Of a stretch of 64,000 nucleotides of DNA, positions 1-9,132 are shown one piece after another. Under the pieces are notes generated by a model. It saw nothing but the letters and a program-made list of their open reading frames with translations. It was not told the DNA's origin and did no database searches. Made by a program: the position numbers and the translations under genes. The DNA lies in assembly GCA_020740775.1 (NCBI GenBank), contig JAHEWK010000014.1, positions 186,001 through 250,000 on the forward strand, written 5' to 3'. The stretch is from Ilyonectria destructans. Lineage: Eukaryota > Ascomycota > Sordariomycetes > Hypocreales > Nectriaceae. Each line of letters starts with the position of its first letter. Positions within the stretch are counted from its first letter, which is position 1.

Positions 1-63
1 TACTGAACGGGCAGCCCCGGAGGGGTCAACCCCGGTAGATGCGTTTCGAAACAACAATCCGGA

Positions 64-3000
64 ATGGAGTCGGGTTGTGGTGAGAGTGAACGCCAGAGGG
101 GGGTTGGCTTCGGCGATCACCATCAGACACCGCCATTCGAGACGCATACTTCACGCGTTCGGGGGATGCAATCTCGGAACATCCCAGAATTGTTTGGCTC
201 ACTGGGGCGCGGGGAGTCAAGACAACAAACTCTCAAGACGCCACTCTTGGGAACGCCTGCTTCACGCGCTCGAGGGACACACTTCGGGAACTCTCCCGAA
301 ATATTGTGCTCTCCAAGGCACGAGGAATCAAATCGGCAGACTCTCGGGACAGACGCGTCACGCGGTGACGACACGCCGATCATTCGAGCTCCCAAAACAA
401 ACCTCTCTTCCGAAATGAGACTCTTCCCTGAAACAAGACTCTCTCCCGAAACGCGTCTCTCTCCAGAAACACGTCTCTCTCCGGAAACACGCTTCTCTCC
501 GGAAACCCTCCTCTCTCGGATTGGTGAGGAACGCAGTGAGCGCAAACTCGAAACGCGCTCCTTCAACGATCGCGACCCTCAACTTCATACACCGGAGAAC
601 CACAACCTTGGAACACACGCGTCGAAAACTATCCCCGTGAAGGAGAGCGACACGATCACTCCGTGGAGACAAAACAGCTGGACGACGCTGTCGGGTTTCC
701 CTTGGCAGCTGGGTTCGGTGAACATGACTTGGACGCTGAACTGGGACACCACGACTCGGAGATTGGGGAACGCGGAGAAGAGGCGAACACCTCGGGCCTA
801 CCCGAATCGACACCAGAGGACACCACCAGACAGAGTTGAAGACAGTTCAGCTTGGCAGCCGATGAGCGAGGAGATGGACTGGACGCCGCTCGAGGGAACG
901 GCCGGGTTGAAGGAGGGGAGCTCCAGGACACCGGAGGGCGGCCAGGAGGATGCGTGGACACGGTCGAGGATGGACCACGGGAACAACTGGACACGGTCGG
1001 ATATGGAGCGAGGGGACGACTGGACGCGGTGGAGGGGACCAACCGAGGTCACGAAAGGGAACAACGGGACACGGGAGCTGTCGGATGGACACTCGGAGGT
1101 GTATGCCGGGGACAGCCGGACACGACCGGATGGGACATCCTGGACGTTCAGGGCTGGTGGAGAGTCGACCGAGACACGAGAGGTTGAACCCACCAAGTCC
1201 GCGACGTGGGCACGGGAGCCGACTGGGGTGGACGGAGAATCAAACGGGACACAGAGGGATGAATCCACTAGGCCACCAGAGGACGACGAGACACCAACAC
1301 CCGTGCTCCCGTCCAACTTAGCGATAGCGAATGAGACGATAGTTGACGAGACAAACTCATTTACCTACTCTACCGAACCCAATGGCTCCACCGGAGAGAA
1401 CACCGTACTGAAACCGACAGTATTACTGGGCCAGGGTGGCCTGGATTGTGTGGGATGGGACGGCATGGAACGGGCTGGCAGCCCAGCGGACACCGGTGAA
1501 CTGGACGTTACCGAGGCCACAGGCGAGCCTTATTTACCCTTAGGGTCGCCCAGCAAATTGGGGGGCATTGTAGGGTTTCAGGGCCTGGACGCCGCTCAAA
1601 GTGATTTACGACCACTTTTGGTGCGAAATCCGGAAATCAAGGTTACCCCCTTACGAATCCGAAAAATGCACTAAAGCTGCCCGCTCTCAGAAGCACCACC
1701 AGAAACCATTATTTCGTGGTTCACTAACTCCGGGATCACCATCGGCGCCATGGCAGAGACACCCGACCAAATCATACTGGTCAAGAGACTCTGTTACACC
1801 TACCGGGACTGCTTCGTGTCGAGAGTTGAGGACATTTGCACCACCGACTTGATCATGCACTATATCCCGCTTATACCAGGATCGCTACCATGAAGACAGA
1901 AGGCCCGGAGATACGGAAGACGCGAGGTGGAGTTTGCATGAGAGATCTTTCCCAAGATGGAACGATCGACTCTAATCACACGCGGTATGTCTCCCTGGGG
2001 GGCCAATACGGTGTTTGTGCCAAAGCTGGAGGTGAAGGTGCTCAGGATAGTTCATGACTACCGCGATGTCAATGAGGTCACGATCAAACCTGCCTACCCA
2101 TGTCACAATCTGGAAGCGGATCTGGACTCTGCCTATTGCGGAAGACCAAAGGTGTTCTCCCAGACTGATGCCTTAAATGGGTTTTGGGCAATCTCTATCT
2201 ACGAACCGGATCGACACAAGACGGCTTTCAGAGCACCAAACGGGATGTATTGGTATAATAATATGGCATAAGGCTTATCTGGGTCCCTGAATACCTACGC
2301 TAGATTTGGAGACTTGGTGTTTGGCTATCTGTTCTTTGAGGACGATACCGAGCTACCCTCGATGCTTGGGTATATAGAGGAGTTGGCAACCTCTTTCTTT
2401 ATCTACACTGACGATCACAATATAGCCTCCAAAACTTTCGAGTAGCAATTCGAGTATCTGTGGAAGTGTTACTTCCTACGAGCGGCTTGGGCGCCTATTT
2501 CATTATCCGGAAAGAAGATAAAGTTGTTTATAGAGGAAGTGGACTTACTGGGATTCACCTTCTCAGCTGGAGGAGTCCATCCAGCTGGAAAATATCGGGA
2601 CAAATTTGCCAGGCTTGGCAAATACTTCGCCGAACACCCCCTAAAATCCTGGGAGGAGATCCAGGAGGTGTTGTACCTTATACTATTTGTGCGTAAGTTC
2701 ATACCAGGCCGGGCAGGCTTGGTGGATATTATTAAGAATGTTTTCTTTACGCCGACCTAGAAAAAGATAAAGTCCGGGAAACCTTCCGTTCAGGTAGAGG
2801 AGCGAAGACTGGAATCACCTCAATAGACCGACGAGGCAGCAGGGGCGCTGCAAACTATCTGCAAATGTGTCCAGGAGAAGGCAATATTTGGTGCCGTGAG
2901 TGGGGTGCAGTTTCACTTGGCTACCGACTCATCTGGCTCGGGGACAGGCGGAGTGCTGTTTCAGATGGGCGACGCGAAACCAGGCACTGAAGTCTATGAT

Positions 3001-5001
3001 TCCAACTTTGATCAGGTGCGGATCCTGATGTGGATCTCAGGCCGTTTCTCAGACTCGGAGAGGAGATACACTATGCCGGAGAAAGAGATGTTAGCTGTGG
3101 TACGAGGATTGGAAGAGTGCGCCTGGCTGGTGAACTATTCTCCACACTCGATCAAGGTTTATACCGACCACAAGGGGATTATCGACTTAATGGCCAACCG
3201 AGGCTGTGTTCACAGTAAGGTCAGCTGATGGATTGACATTCTGGGAGAATTTGATGTTGAGTATGTCTATCGCCCCAACTCTACCAAAATCATGAAGATC
3301 GCGGATGGAATGTCGCGACTCCCCGAAGCCCTCAGAGAAGAAGCAAGAGTGGTGGAACACAGGATCGGAATCGAAGTCTCGGTCAACACGATACAGAGAG
3401 ACAACTCGAGGACTACCAGAGACGAACCGGCACCAGCAAGGGAAATCCTTCCGGGAGGCGGCCCCACTCAGGTGGCATCTGGGACGCGACACCAGTTGCA
3501 AAAATGGCTAAACTCGTCATGGTACGCAGAGATAGTGGCGTATCTCCTGGAGGGTCGACAATCACTGGAGGAATCACGTCGGAGATTGATCACTCGGCGG
3601 GCCTTGAGATACCGGATCGTGGGACACACTCTGTACTATATGGAGAACGACGAATCACTGGCGGAATGCTTGGTGAATGAGGATGTCCTAACGACACTCC
3701 AGACAAACTATAATGCATGTGGACATTTTGCAGCCTTAATCTCTATGAAGAAGTTGAGGGGGAAAAGCTTCTGGCCTACGCGATCGGGAGATGTCGAGAA
3801 CTACTGTTGATTATGTTTAGTCTGCTAACAAACAGCACCAAGAATACCCAAGATAGCTTTGGGATACATCCTGAAGCTGACTCCCTGGGAAATGGTAGGT
3901 ATGGACTACTTAGGACCGATTACACCAATATCAGCAGCGGGCAACTCTTATATTTTGCTGAGTGCTGACTATATGACTCGATTTGTTAGGGGAGCAGCTC
4001 ACCAGAAAGCTACTGGACCTGAGGTGGTATAAACTTAGGATAAAAATTGGGGAGCAATTTTTGGGTGGCTAAGAATGATCTATTGTGATGATGGATCCTA
4101 CTTCAGAAACATTACGGTTGAGGCCTTGGCGGAGAAACACGGAACTAGGATGGAGTTTGGGCCGGTTTCCTATCCACAGTCGACAGGACTCCTCGAGAGG
4201 ACAGTACGCCTTGTCAAAAACCAGCTCATGAAGTGGGCAGTGGAGCGAGATGGAAAATCTTTGGAGTTCTGGGATGAAGTATTGCTATATATCCCGGTGA
4301 CTCTGAACTCCCGACACATCGACAGTCTGGGGACATCACCAGCTATGGCGATGTATGGGTTCGAACTATTCTCCAAATATCCAGATATCTGCGAGGTGGA
4401 AGACTTCCACGAAAAGATCAAGGACCTGGGACGGACACCCCGAGATATGAATCTGTCTCGACTGGACGCTTTGAACGAGCTGAGAAGCCAGCTCCAGGAT
4501 TCAAACACTGCTCGACATGCAGAAATATCCACCTCGCCTCGCCGGGTCTTGCGCCCGGGGACATGGGTCTGGGAGAAACAAGATAAGGCAAACAAGCTAC
4601 ATGGCAAGTTCCATAAGTCCTGGGGAAACTTGTCGGAGATCATCTCAGCGTTCTCGGCCACGATATACCTGATTCGAAGCTTGCATAGGACGGTGAAGAA
4701 AGAGTGAAAAGTCCATGTCGACGATTTGAAGGAGTACATCACCCGACTCCCGCGACTTAGCTCACCAAGACGAAACCACTGGGATCTAGCGACGTACGAA
4801 CCAAGTGGGAAGAGCGGACATGAAGCATTGGAGGAGGATGAAACCAACATCCCAAGGACGAACTCTATGTCACTCCTGGCAGGCGAACGATCAGGGAACA
4901 CCGCGATGGCGAACGATCGAGAGAGAGGGTATCGAGAGGATGATTGGGAGGTCAACCTGGAGGGTCTGATCAAGCTGGATGATGGCAATAGCTGGGGATG
5001 A
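64..5001 (+). pseudogene. pol: gag-pol-like polyprotein remnant: leader ORF, RT, RNase H, integrase (stops at 13 codons)
   Basis: Codons 64-1674 are open and rich in T, R, E and W, with no zinc knuckle or protease motif that I can see. After the stop at 1672 the same frame carries the segment preceding RT (GAMAETPDQIILVKRL at about 1747-1794). RT blocks follow: TRGMSPWGAN, the FSQTDALNGFW block, and the catalytic IYTDD at about 2400-2417. RNase H lies around 2914-3200 (LATDSSGSGTGG, YTDHKG). Integrase has the first acidic residue in MVGMDYLGPIT (about 3892-3924), the second in IYCDDGSYF (about 4078-4104) and the glutamate in STGLLERTVRLVK (about 4180-4218). In-frame stops are at 1672, 1891, 1939, 2269, 2443, 2758, 2824, 3226, 3808, 3826, 4030, 4036 and 4705. 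No frameshift is needed anywhere, so decay was by point mutation. Homology of the first 536 codons to any gag protein is unproven. Confidence 0.85.
421..510 (+). repeat. 18-bp coding tandem repeat (SPETRL), five copies
   Basis: Five consecutive 18-bp units encode variants of the hexapeptide L-(F/S)-P-E-T-(R/L) in the leading ORF of the retroelement. Because the unit is a multiple of three, the repeat preserves the frame. Units differ mostly at synonymous positions (for example the codon before GAA is CCT, CCC, CCA or CCG). Confidence 0.85.
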
Positions 5002-5308
5002 GGGAGAAGGAGTATGGAAGGCATGGAGACACTGGCTGGTACCAGGACATGAGAGGAGGATTGGAGGAGAGCCGAGAAGAGGAACATAAGCACAAGTATC
5101 TGGTGTGTCGGGATTGGGACAAGCTTCATCTGATACCACCTATTTCTGGTGCTGAAGGTGTTGGGACAACGCCATTAATAGACCCGGGTGGTATGTTGAG
5201 GGGATACACGGTGTATGCATATAGACCCTATAGATATATGGGGCAGCCCACCCTCTAAAGGCGGCACCGCCGCTAGAGGAAGTTAAGTTAATCAAGCACA
5301 GACAACCC

Positions 5309-5636
5309 TGTTGGGAGCCATCTACTTTTCACTACCTAAACAAATACTCGGCAGTGAATTGCTGTTGGTGTTTTAGTGCCTAAATACTCGACAATGAATA
5401 GCTGTTGGTGTTTTAGTACCTAAATACTCGACAGTGAATAGCTGTTGGTGTTTTAGTACCTAAATACTCGACAATGAATAACTGTTGGTGTTTTAGTACC
5501 TAAATACTCGACAATGAATAACTGTTGGTGTTTTCCTGCCTAAATACTCGACAGTGAATAGCTGTTGGTGTTTTAGTACCTAAATACTCGACAATGAATA
5601 GCTGTTGGTTTAGGATCCTCGTTTTATTTACCAACA
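5309..5636 (+). repeat. Putative 3' LTR (328 bp), TGTTGG...CCAACA ends
   Basis: The segment begins TGTTGG and ends CCAACA, a perfect 6-bp inverted repeat with the TG/CA dinucleotides typical of LTRs, and lies downstream of the pol frame. Most of its body (5341-5610) consists of a 40-bp tandem repeat. The partner 5' LTR is not in the window, so identity between LTRs cannot be tested here. An alternative is that the tandem array is an independent minisatellite and the true LTR ends elsewhere. Confidence 0.6.
5341..5610 (+). repeat. 40-bp tandem repeat, six full copies plus about 30 bp
   Basis: Units start at 5341, 5381, 5421, 5461, 5501 and 5541, with a partial unit at 5581. Each begins (T/C)AAATACTCG and contains GAATARCTGTTGGTGTTTT. 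Copies differ at a few transition sites (A/G in ACARTG, A/G before CTGTTGG) and the fifth has TTTTCCTGCC instead of TTTTAGTACC. There is no spacer between units, so this is a minisatellite and not a CRISPR array. Confidence 0.95.
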
Positions 5637-6012
5637 CCTTAGTCCCATGAGAAGTTACGCAGTCACGATACTCGTCCGAACTTTGTGGTTCCCTCTCAAA
5701 ACATGACTATCAACAGTTTGTAAATGAGCAAGTGCGGTTCTGGTCCACTTTCAACTAGAATTCATGTTGCATGGAAAATATAACTTTGTTCAAGAATCGA
5801 GGTGCGTGGAAGCGAGAATAAATATCGTTCATTATGAAAGGAGTATCTCTGTTCATGCATGCATGGGTGATGGTAGATGTGGTCTGGGCAGGTATCTTGC
5901 CAAGTGTGGACAAGAAAGACCATGTTATCCTAATGTACAAAAGCAAGCTGCTCCTCCTCCTATTCTCTTCTGATCACGAATCTGTTATTGTAATAAAAAA
6001 TATGTTGCCAGA
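5637..6012. other. Spacer between the retroelement and EMI1 3' end
   Basis: This 376-bp non-coding stretch holds the 3' flank of the EMI1-like gene. I see no gene, RNA or repeat in it. Confidence 0.6.
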
Positions 6013-6681
6013 TTACTCAATGGGTTCTTTAAAGACAGACCCTGGTTCCACCTTCTCCTCTCGGCCCTTCCAGACGTCTTCGCTACTTGGCTTGCCAGGC
6101 CCGTACTTTGCGTGGTTCTTGTTACGGTGGTGAGCACGGATGACGTTCTCGCGCATCTCTGCGCCGTAGCTCTTGATGCGCATGCAGAACCAGAAGTCGT
6201 CCCAGTGCTCGCTGCAAGAGCGCATCTCGCCGTAGCGGTAGATGGCGTTCCACTGGCCACCCATCGAGTTACATGCCCATGCCTGGTCAAAGGCTGTGCG
6301 ACAGCTCAAGTCGGTGGGGAGGAGGGATTCAGAGAGGGCATCGCCGGGGGGTGCCTCGGTGAGCGTTTCAGCTCCGGCGCGGGAGGCCGAACCAGAAGGT
6401 GAAGAGCGGGCGGAGAGCCAGGATGATATTGAGGAGGAGGATTGGTCGGTGGGTTTTTGTGATGAAGCTTGGTTGGTGGGCTGGGACTTGGTGTCGAAGA
6501 GGTCGAGGAACTTTTGGATTTCGGGGTCGTCGGATAGGTTGGATGTCGTAGAGGACGAGGCCGAGGAGGATGGATTTGAGGTCGAGGCCGAGGTCGAGGC
6601 TGGGGATGGAGGGGCCGATTCCTTGTCGGCGGGCGCGGGTGCCTTTGCGGCAGGAGATTGTGAAGCCCAGAGCCAAGCCAT
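6013..6681 (-). CDS. EMI1: EMI1-like (DUF3128) twin-CX9C protein, 222 aa
   Basis: A single-exon gene whose C-terminal half contains two exact CX9C motifs: CRTAFDQAWAC and CSEHWDDFWFC. They are joined by a conserved segment (GGQWNAIYRYGEMR). This is the signature of the EMI1/DUF3128 family. Yeast Emi1 is linked to early meiotic gene induction and mitochondrial function, and twin-CX9C proteins are often oxidised in the mitochondrial intermembrane space. The N-terminal half is low complexity (S, P, A, T). The ATG at 6681 (MAWLWASQ) is chosen because the open frame upstream of it has no other ATG. The start is only about 106 bp from the left end of the composite mobile insertion at 6788, so its promoter has been displaced by TE sequence. 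Function in this organism is inferred from the family only. Confidence 0.85.
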   Translation of the reverse strand: MAWLWASQSPAAKAPAPADKESAPPSPASTSASTSNPSSSASSSTTSNLSDDPEIQKFLDLFDTKSQPTNQASSQKPTDQSSSSISSWLSARSSPSGSASRAGAETLTEAPPGDALSESLLPTDLSCRTAFDQAWACNSMGGQWNAIYRYGEMRSCSEHWDDFWFCMRIKSYGAEMRENVIRAHHRNKNHAKYGPGKPSSEDVWKGREEKVEPGSVFKEPIE

Positions 6682-6787
6682 TGCGGTTGTCTTTGGGTGT
6701 GTGTATGCGTAGTTGGATTGTACGGTCTCACTCAATTCGAGTCAATCGCGGGGCTGTTGGCGATTCTGTAAGCGAAGACGCAGAGAT

Positions 6788-6879
6788 GGGCAGCCGTACC
6801 TGCACCGCTAGGGGTGCAAATAATATCACGTGCATCGCGCACCGCTAGAGGTGCAAATAATATTCCGTTATATAAGCAC
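6788..6879 (+). repeat. Left terminal inverted repeat of the composite element
   Basis: Matches the reverse complement of 8675-8728, interrupted by one local duplication in which CACCGCTAGRGGTGCAAATAA occurs twice (about 6803-6824 and 6840-6860). The arm CACCGCTAGAGGTG is itself near-palindromic. Confidence 0.85.
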
Positions 6880-7034
6880 ATCTGCACAGGCTGCAGCGCC
6901 CTAAGCTTCCAGCAGCTATAGCAGATAGAGGCTTAAGGCGCTGAGGAAGCTTAAAGTGCTGTAGGTATTGTAGTTGCTGGAAGCACAAGGCGCTGTAGGT
7001 TCTGTAGCTGCTGGAAGCTTAGGGCGCTATAGGT

Positions 7035-7168
7035 TGTGAGACCTGTAGGGAAAGGCACGTAGGGGTGCAAAAGGTGTGTGTATGAGTCTAAGGTCTAGCT
7101 AAGGTGGGCCCGGGGGCCGGGTCTAGGATGACCCTCGGGGGTTGTAGCCTAAGGCCACATCCCCAACA
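7035..7168 (+). repeat. LTR-like direct repeat, left copy (134 bp)
   Basis: Starts TGTGAGAC and ends CCCCAACA. It matches 8446-8581 in the same orientation with four substitutions, all transitions, and one 2-bp GT indel. It is preceded by TAGGT, where the right copy is followed by CAGGT, a possible 5-bp target duplication with one transition. TG...CA ends and direct orientation suggest the LTRs of a small TRIM-like retroelement. No clear tRNA primer site or polypurine tract adjoins them, so a simple flanking duplication cannot be excluded. Confidence 0.75.
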
Positions 7169-7652
7169 CCGCCCCTCAGCCTAGACTAAGGCCTCGGGGC
7201 CAATACATCATATTAGGTGCCTCACAGTGAGGTCTTTCCAAGTCAATCGCAGCGGTCAAAATCAAGCCCAAGCGGTGTTTTCCTTCCAAATTCCGGTCCT
7301 CCGACAATCTGCCGGACAATTCCATTCCCCCGAGGATCTGCCGGACAATTCCGGTCCAATCAAATTAGCCGAGGTTCAGGCGGACAATTCGCAACTTGTC
7401 AGATCGAGCCTTTTTATCGCGTTTTTCATCACAAAGGATCAGCCCTTTCGAGGGCCCACAAGTCGGTCTTTTTCGCGTTAAAAATCGCAGTCTTGTGAGT
7501 CATCGTGTGAGTCATCGGTCGGTCGGTCGGTCGTAAGAGTCGGTCGCCGCTGTAGTCGGGGCTTTTGCTCCTGGTGGGCTGTTGCTCCTCGGTCTCGGTC
7601 GGGCTTTTGCTCCTCGTTGGGCTTTTGCTCCTTGGTCGGGTCGGTCGGGCTT
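7169..7652. other. Internal region of the nested element 3' of the cyclophilin copy; short tandem motifs
   Basis: No intact gene. Around 7285-7390 the words TTCCGGTCC and CTGCCGGACAATTCC recur. At about 7516-7533 there is a GGTC tetranucleotide run. From 7560 to 7655 a GGGCTTTTGCTCCT-type unit recurs four or five times and runs directly into the 3' end of the cyclophilin frame. Confidence 0.6.
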
Positions 7653-7889
7653 TTACTCCTTGGAGTTGACAGCACCACTTCCGGAGCCGGTAGCCTCAAG
7701 AGCCTTAACAATGTCAAGGGAGTCCTGGTCAGCGACCTCGCCGAAGACGACGTGGCGGCCGTTGAGCCACGAGGTGACAACGGTGGTAACGAAGAACTAG
7801 GAGCCGTTGGTGTTAGGGCCAGCGTTGGCCATGGACAGCAGACCAGGTCGGTCGTGCTTCAGCTGGAAGTTCTCATCGGCGAACTTCTC

Positions 7890-7920
<31 letters not shown>

Positions 7921-8168
7921 CCACGGGTGAAGTCACCACCCTGGAGCATGAACTCGGGGATGATACGGTGGAAGGCGGAACCAGCATAGCCGAAGCCCTT
8001 CTCGCCGGTGCAGAGAGCGCGGAAGTTCTCAGCGGTCTTGGGGACAACATCGTTGTAGAGGTTGAAGTTGATACGACCGGACTGGCTCTTGACGGCGGAG
8101 GTAGGCTTGCCGTTCTGCATGACAGGGCCCTCCCAGGTGACGTCGAAGTAAACCTTGCTGTTACCCAT
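7653..8168 (-). pseudogene. Cyclophilin (peptidyl-prolyl isomerase) copy with one nonsense codon, carried by the mobile element
   Basis: On the minus strand the frame runs 172 codons to TAA at 7653-7655 with a single interruption, TAG at 7797-7799 (codon 124). There, cyclophilins have glutamine in the NGSQFF motif, so CAG to TAG explains it. Before the stop the active-site segment [18 protein letters not shown] is present. After it the same frame continues [20 protein letters not shown], including the conserved tryptophan. No intron is needed, unlike many fungal cyclophilin genes, which would fit capture from an mRNA, but this is inference. The last residues expected of a cyclophilin are missing: the frame ends AVNSKE and abuts a tandem repeat. 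A functional cyclophilin must exist elsewhere in the genome. Confidence 0.85.
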
Positions 8169-8445
8169 TATTGCGGATGCTGAGAAGAATCGAGTGGCGT
8201 TTAAGATGGTGGAGGAGTTTGCTTAGCCGACCACACAAAATCGGTTGGTGTGTGGAATCCCTCAGGACGCGCACACAGGGTTGTTCGAGGTCTGTTTGAC
8301 CCGAATTTGGGTGCCAATCTTAGGCAAAAAGGGCCGGCGCAGTCATTTCCTGTGATGCAACCGGTTCGAAGGTCAAATAGACCGTAAAAAGAAAACTTAA
8401 ATAAAGTCGTAGAATAGCGCAATCAGCGCCCGGATGCTCATAACC

Positions 8446-8581
8446 TGTGAGACTTGCAGGGAAAGGCACGTAGGGGTGCAAAAGGTGTGTGTGTATGAGT
8501 CTAAGGTCTAGCTAAGGTGGGCCCGGGAGCCGGGTCTAGGATGACCCTCGGGGGTTGTAGCCTAAGGCCACACCCCCAACA
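8446..8581 (+). repeat. LTR-like direct repeat, right copy (136 bp)
   Basis: Direct copy of 7035-7168, about 97% identical by eye, and followed by CAGGT. Together the two bound a unit of 1547 bp that contains the cyclophilin copy. The sequences just outside (left 6880-7034, right 8582-8690) belong to the outer TIR element, which shows that the insertion is nested. Confidence 0.75.
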
Positions 8582-8674
8582 CAGGTGCTGTAGCTGCCGG
8601 AAGCTTACGGCGCTGTGGGTGCTGTAGTGCTGGAAGCTAAAGGCGCTATAAGCGCTGTAGCTGCTGGAAGCTGG

Positions 8675-8728
8675 TGCTTATACAACGGAATATTATTTGC
8701 ACCTCTAGCGGTGCAGGTAGGGCTGCCC
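8675..8728 (-). repeat. Right terminal inverted repeat of the composite element
   Basis: The reverse complement reads GGGCAGCCCTACCTGCACCG and continues through the same TATAAGCAC end as the left arm. It differs from the left arm by two substitutions and lacks the internal duplication. Confidence 0.85.
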
Positions 8729-8737
8729 CGCAGAGAT

Positions 8738-9132
8738 GAAAGAGGGAGAGAGACGACGGACGGACGGCGCGGGGAAGGTCGCAGTTGTCGTATGAGGAGG
8801 GGGACGATAAAGGATTCGTGTGCTTCATCTGGATTGCTTTCTAACAGAAGCCGTGGAATGACCCTCTGTTGAGTTTTCGGTTGGTTCTGCGCTCCCTTCC
8901 ATTTCGGGTGGGGTCGCGGCTAGAGCCTGCCCTAGCTTGTGGTTGTCTGATCATGGATGACCTCATTATCATTGGTGAACCGAGGAAGCTCGCCTAGCCC
9001 TGCACATTCTCGAATCCAACCCTCCAGTCCAGGAACCTCCTCCTGCGCACTCTTTCACAGCAAAACATCCTGCTGCGGAGCCAAATCACATCTGCTCATA
9101 CGCAGAATGCGTGCGGTTGGCCTCCTCTCGCC
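8738..9132 (+). promoter_or_regulatory. Upstream region of YME2, right of the insertion
   Basis: About 395 bp between the right target duplication and the YME2 start. Originally this would have been continuous with the roughly 100 bp left upstream of EMI1, forming a short divergent promoter. No clear TATA element is seen. Confidence 0.5.

Larger units (their letters stand above)
1..5636 (+). mobile_element. Degenerate Ty3/gypsy LTR retrotransposon, 3' part (left end outside window)
   Basis: One reading frame (frame 1) can be followed from about base 64 to 5001 and shows, in order, a long low-complexity leading ORF, reverse transcriptase, RNase H and integrase. That order (RT-RH-IN) is the Ty3/gypsy type. 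The frame is never shifted but is broken by at least 13 in-frame stops, so the copy is dead. The right end is proposed at 5636 because a TGTTGG...CCAACA bounded segment (5309-5636) follows the coding part and looks like a 3' LTR. The 5' LTR, and probably gag and protease, lie left of the window. No polypurine tract abuts position 5309 (the nearest purine run is about 5274-5282), so the LTR border is an inference. Confidence 0.85.
6788..8728. mobile_element. Composite insertion: TIR element (9-bp target duplication) containing a direct-repeat-bounded unit with a cyclophilin copy
   Basis: The left end begins GGGCAGCC and the right end finishes GGCTGCCC. The outer roughly 54 bp are inverted copies of each other with only two mismatches, apart from an extra segment of about 37 bp (a partial duplication) in the left copy. 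The nine bases CGCAGAGAT occur immediately outside both ends (6779-6787 and 8729-8737), which is the footprint of an insertion. TIRs plus a 9-bp duplication fit Mutator-like (MULE) non-autonomous elements. No transposase is present. Subterminal regions on both sides carry diverged repeats of a CTGTAGCTGCTGGAAGCTT type unit. Within the element lies 7035-8581, itself bounded by direct repeats. Removing the insertion leaves about 500 bp between EMI1 and YME2. Confidence 0.8.

Noticed and set aside
4998..5258. 86-aa frame after the integrase
   Set aside because: It is in a different frame from pol, has no retroviral or host domain, and lies in the normal non-coding gap before the LTR.
5341..5610. 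Regularly spaced 40-bp repeats resembling a CRISPR array
   Set aside because: The units are contiguous with no unique spacers, lie in a fungal LTR and differ only by scattered substitutions, so this is a minisatellite.
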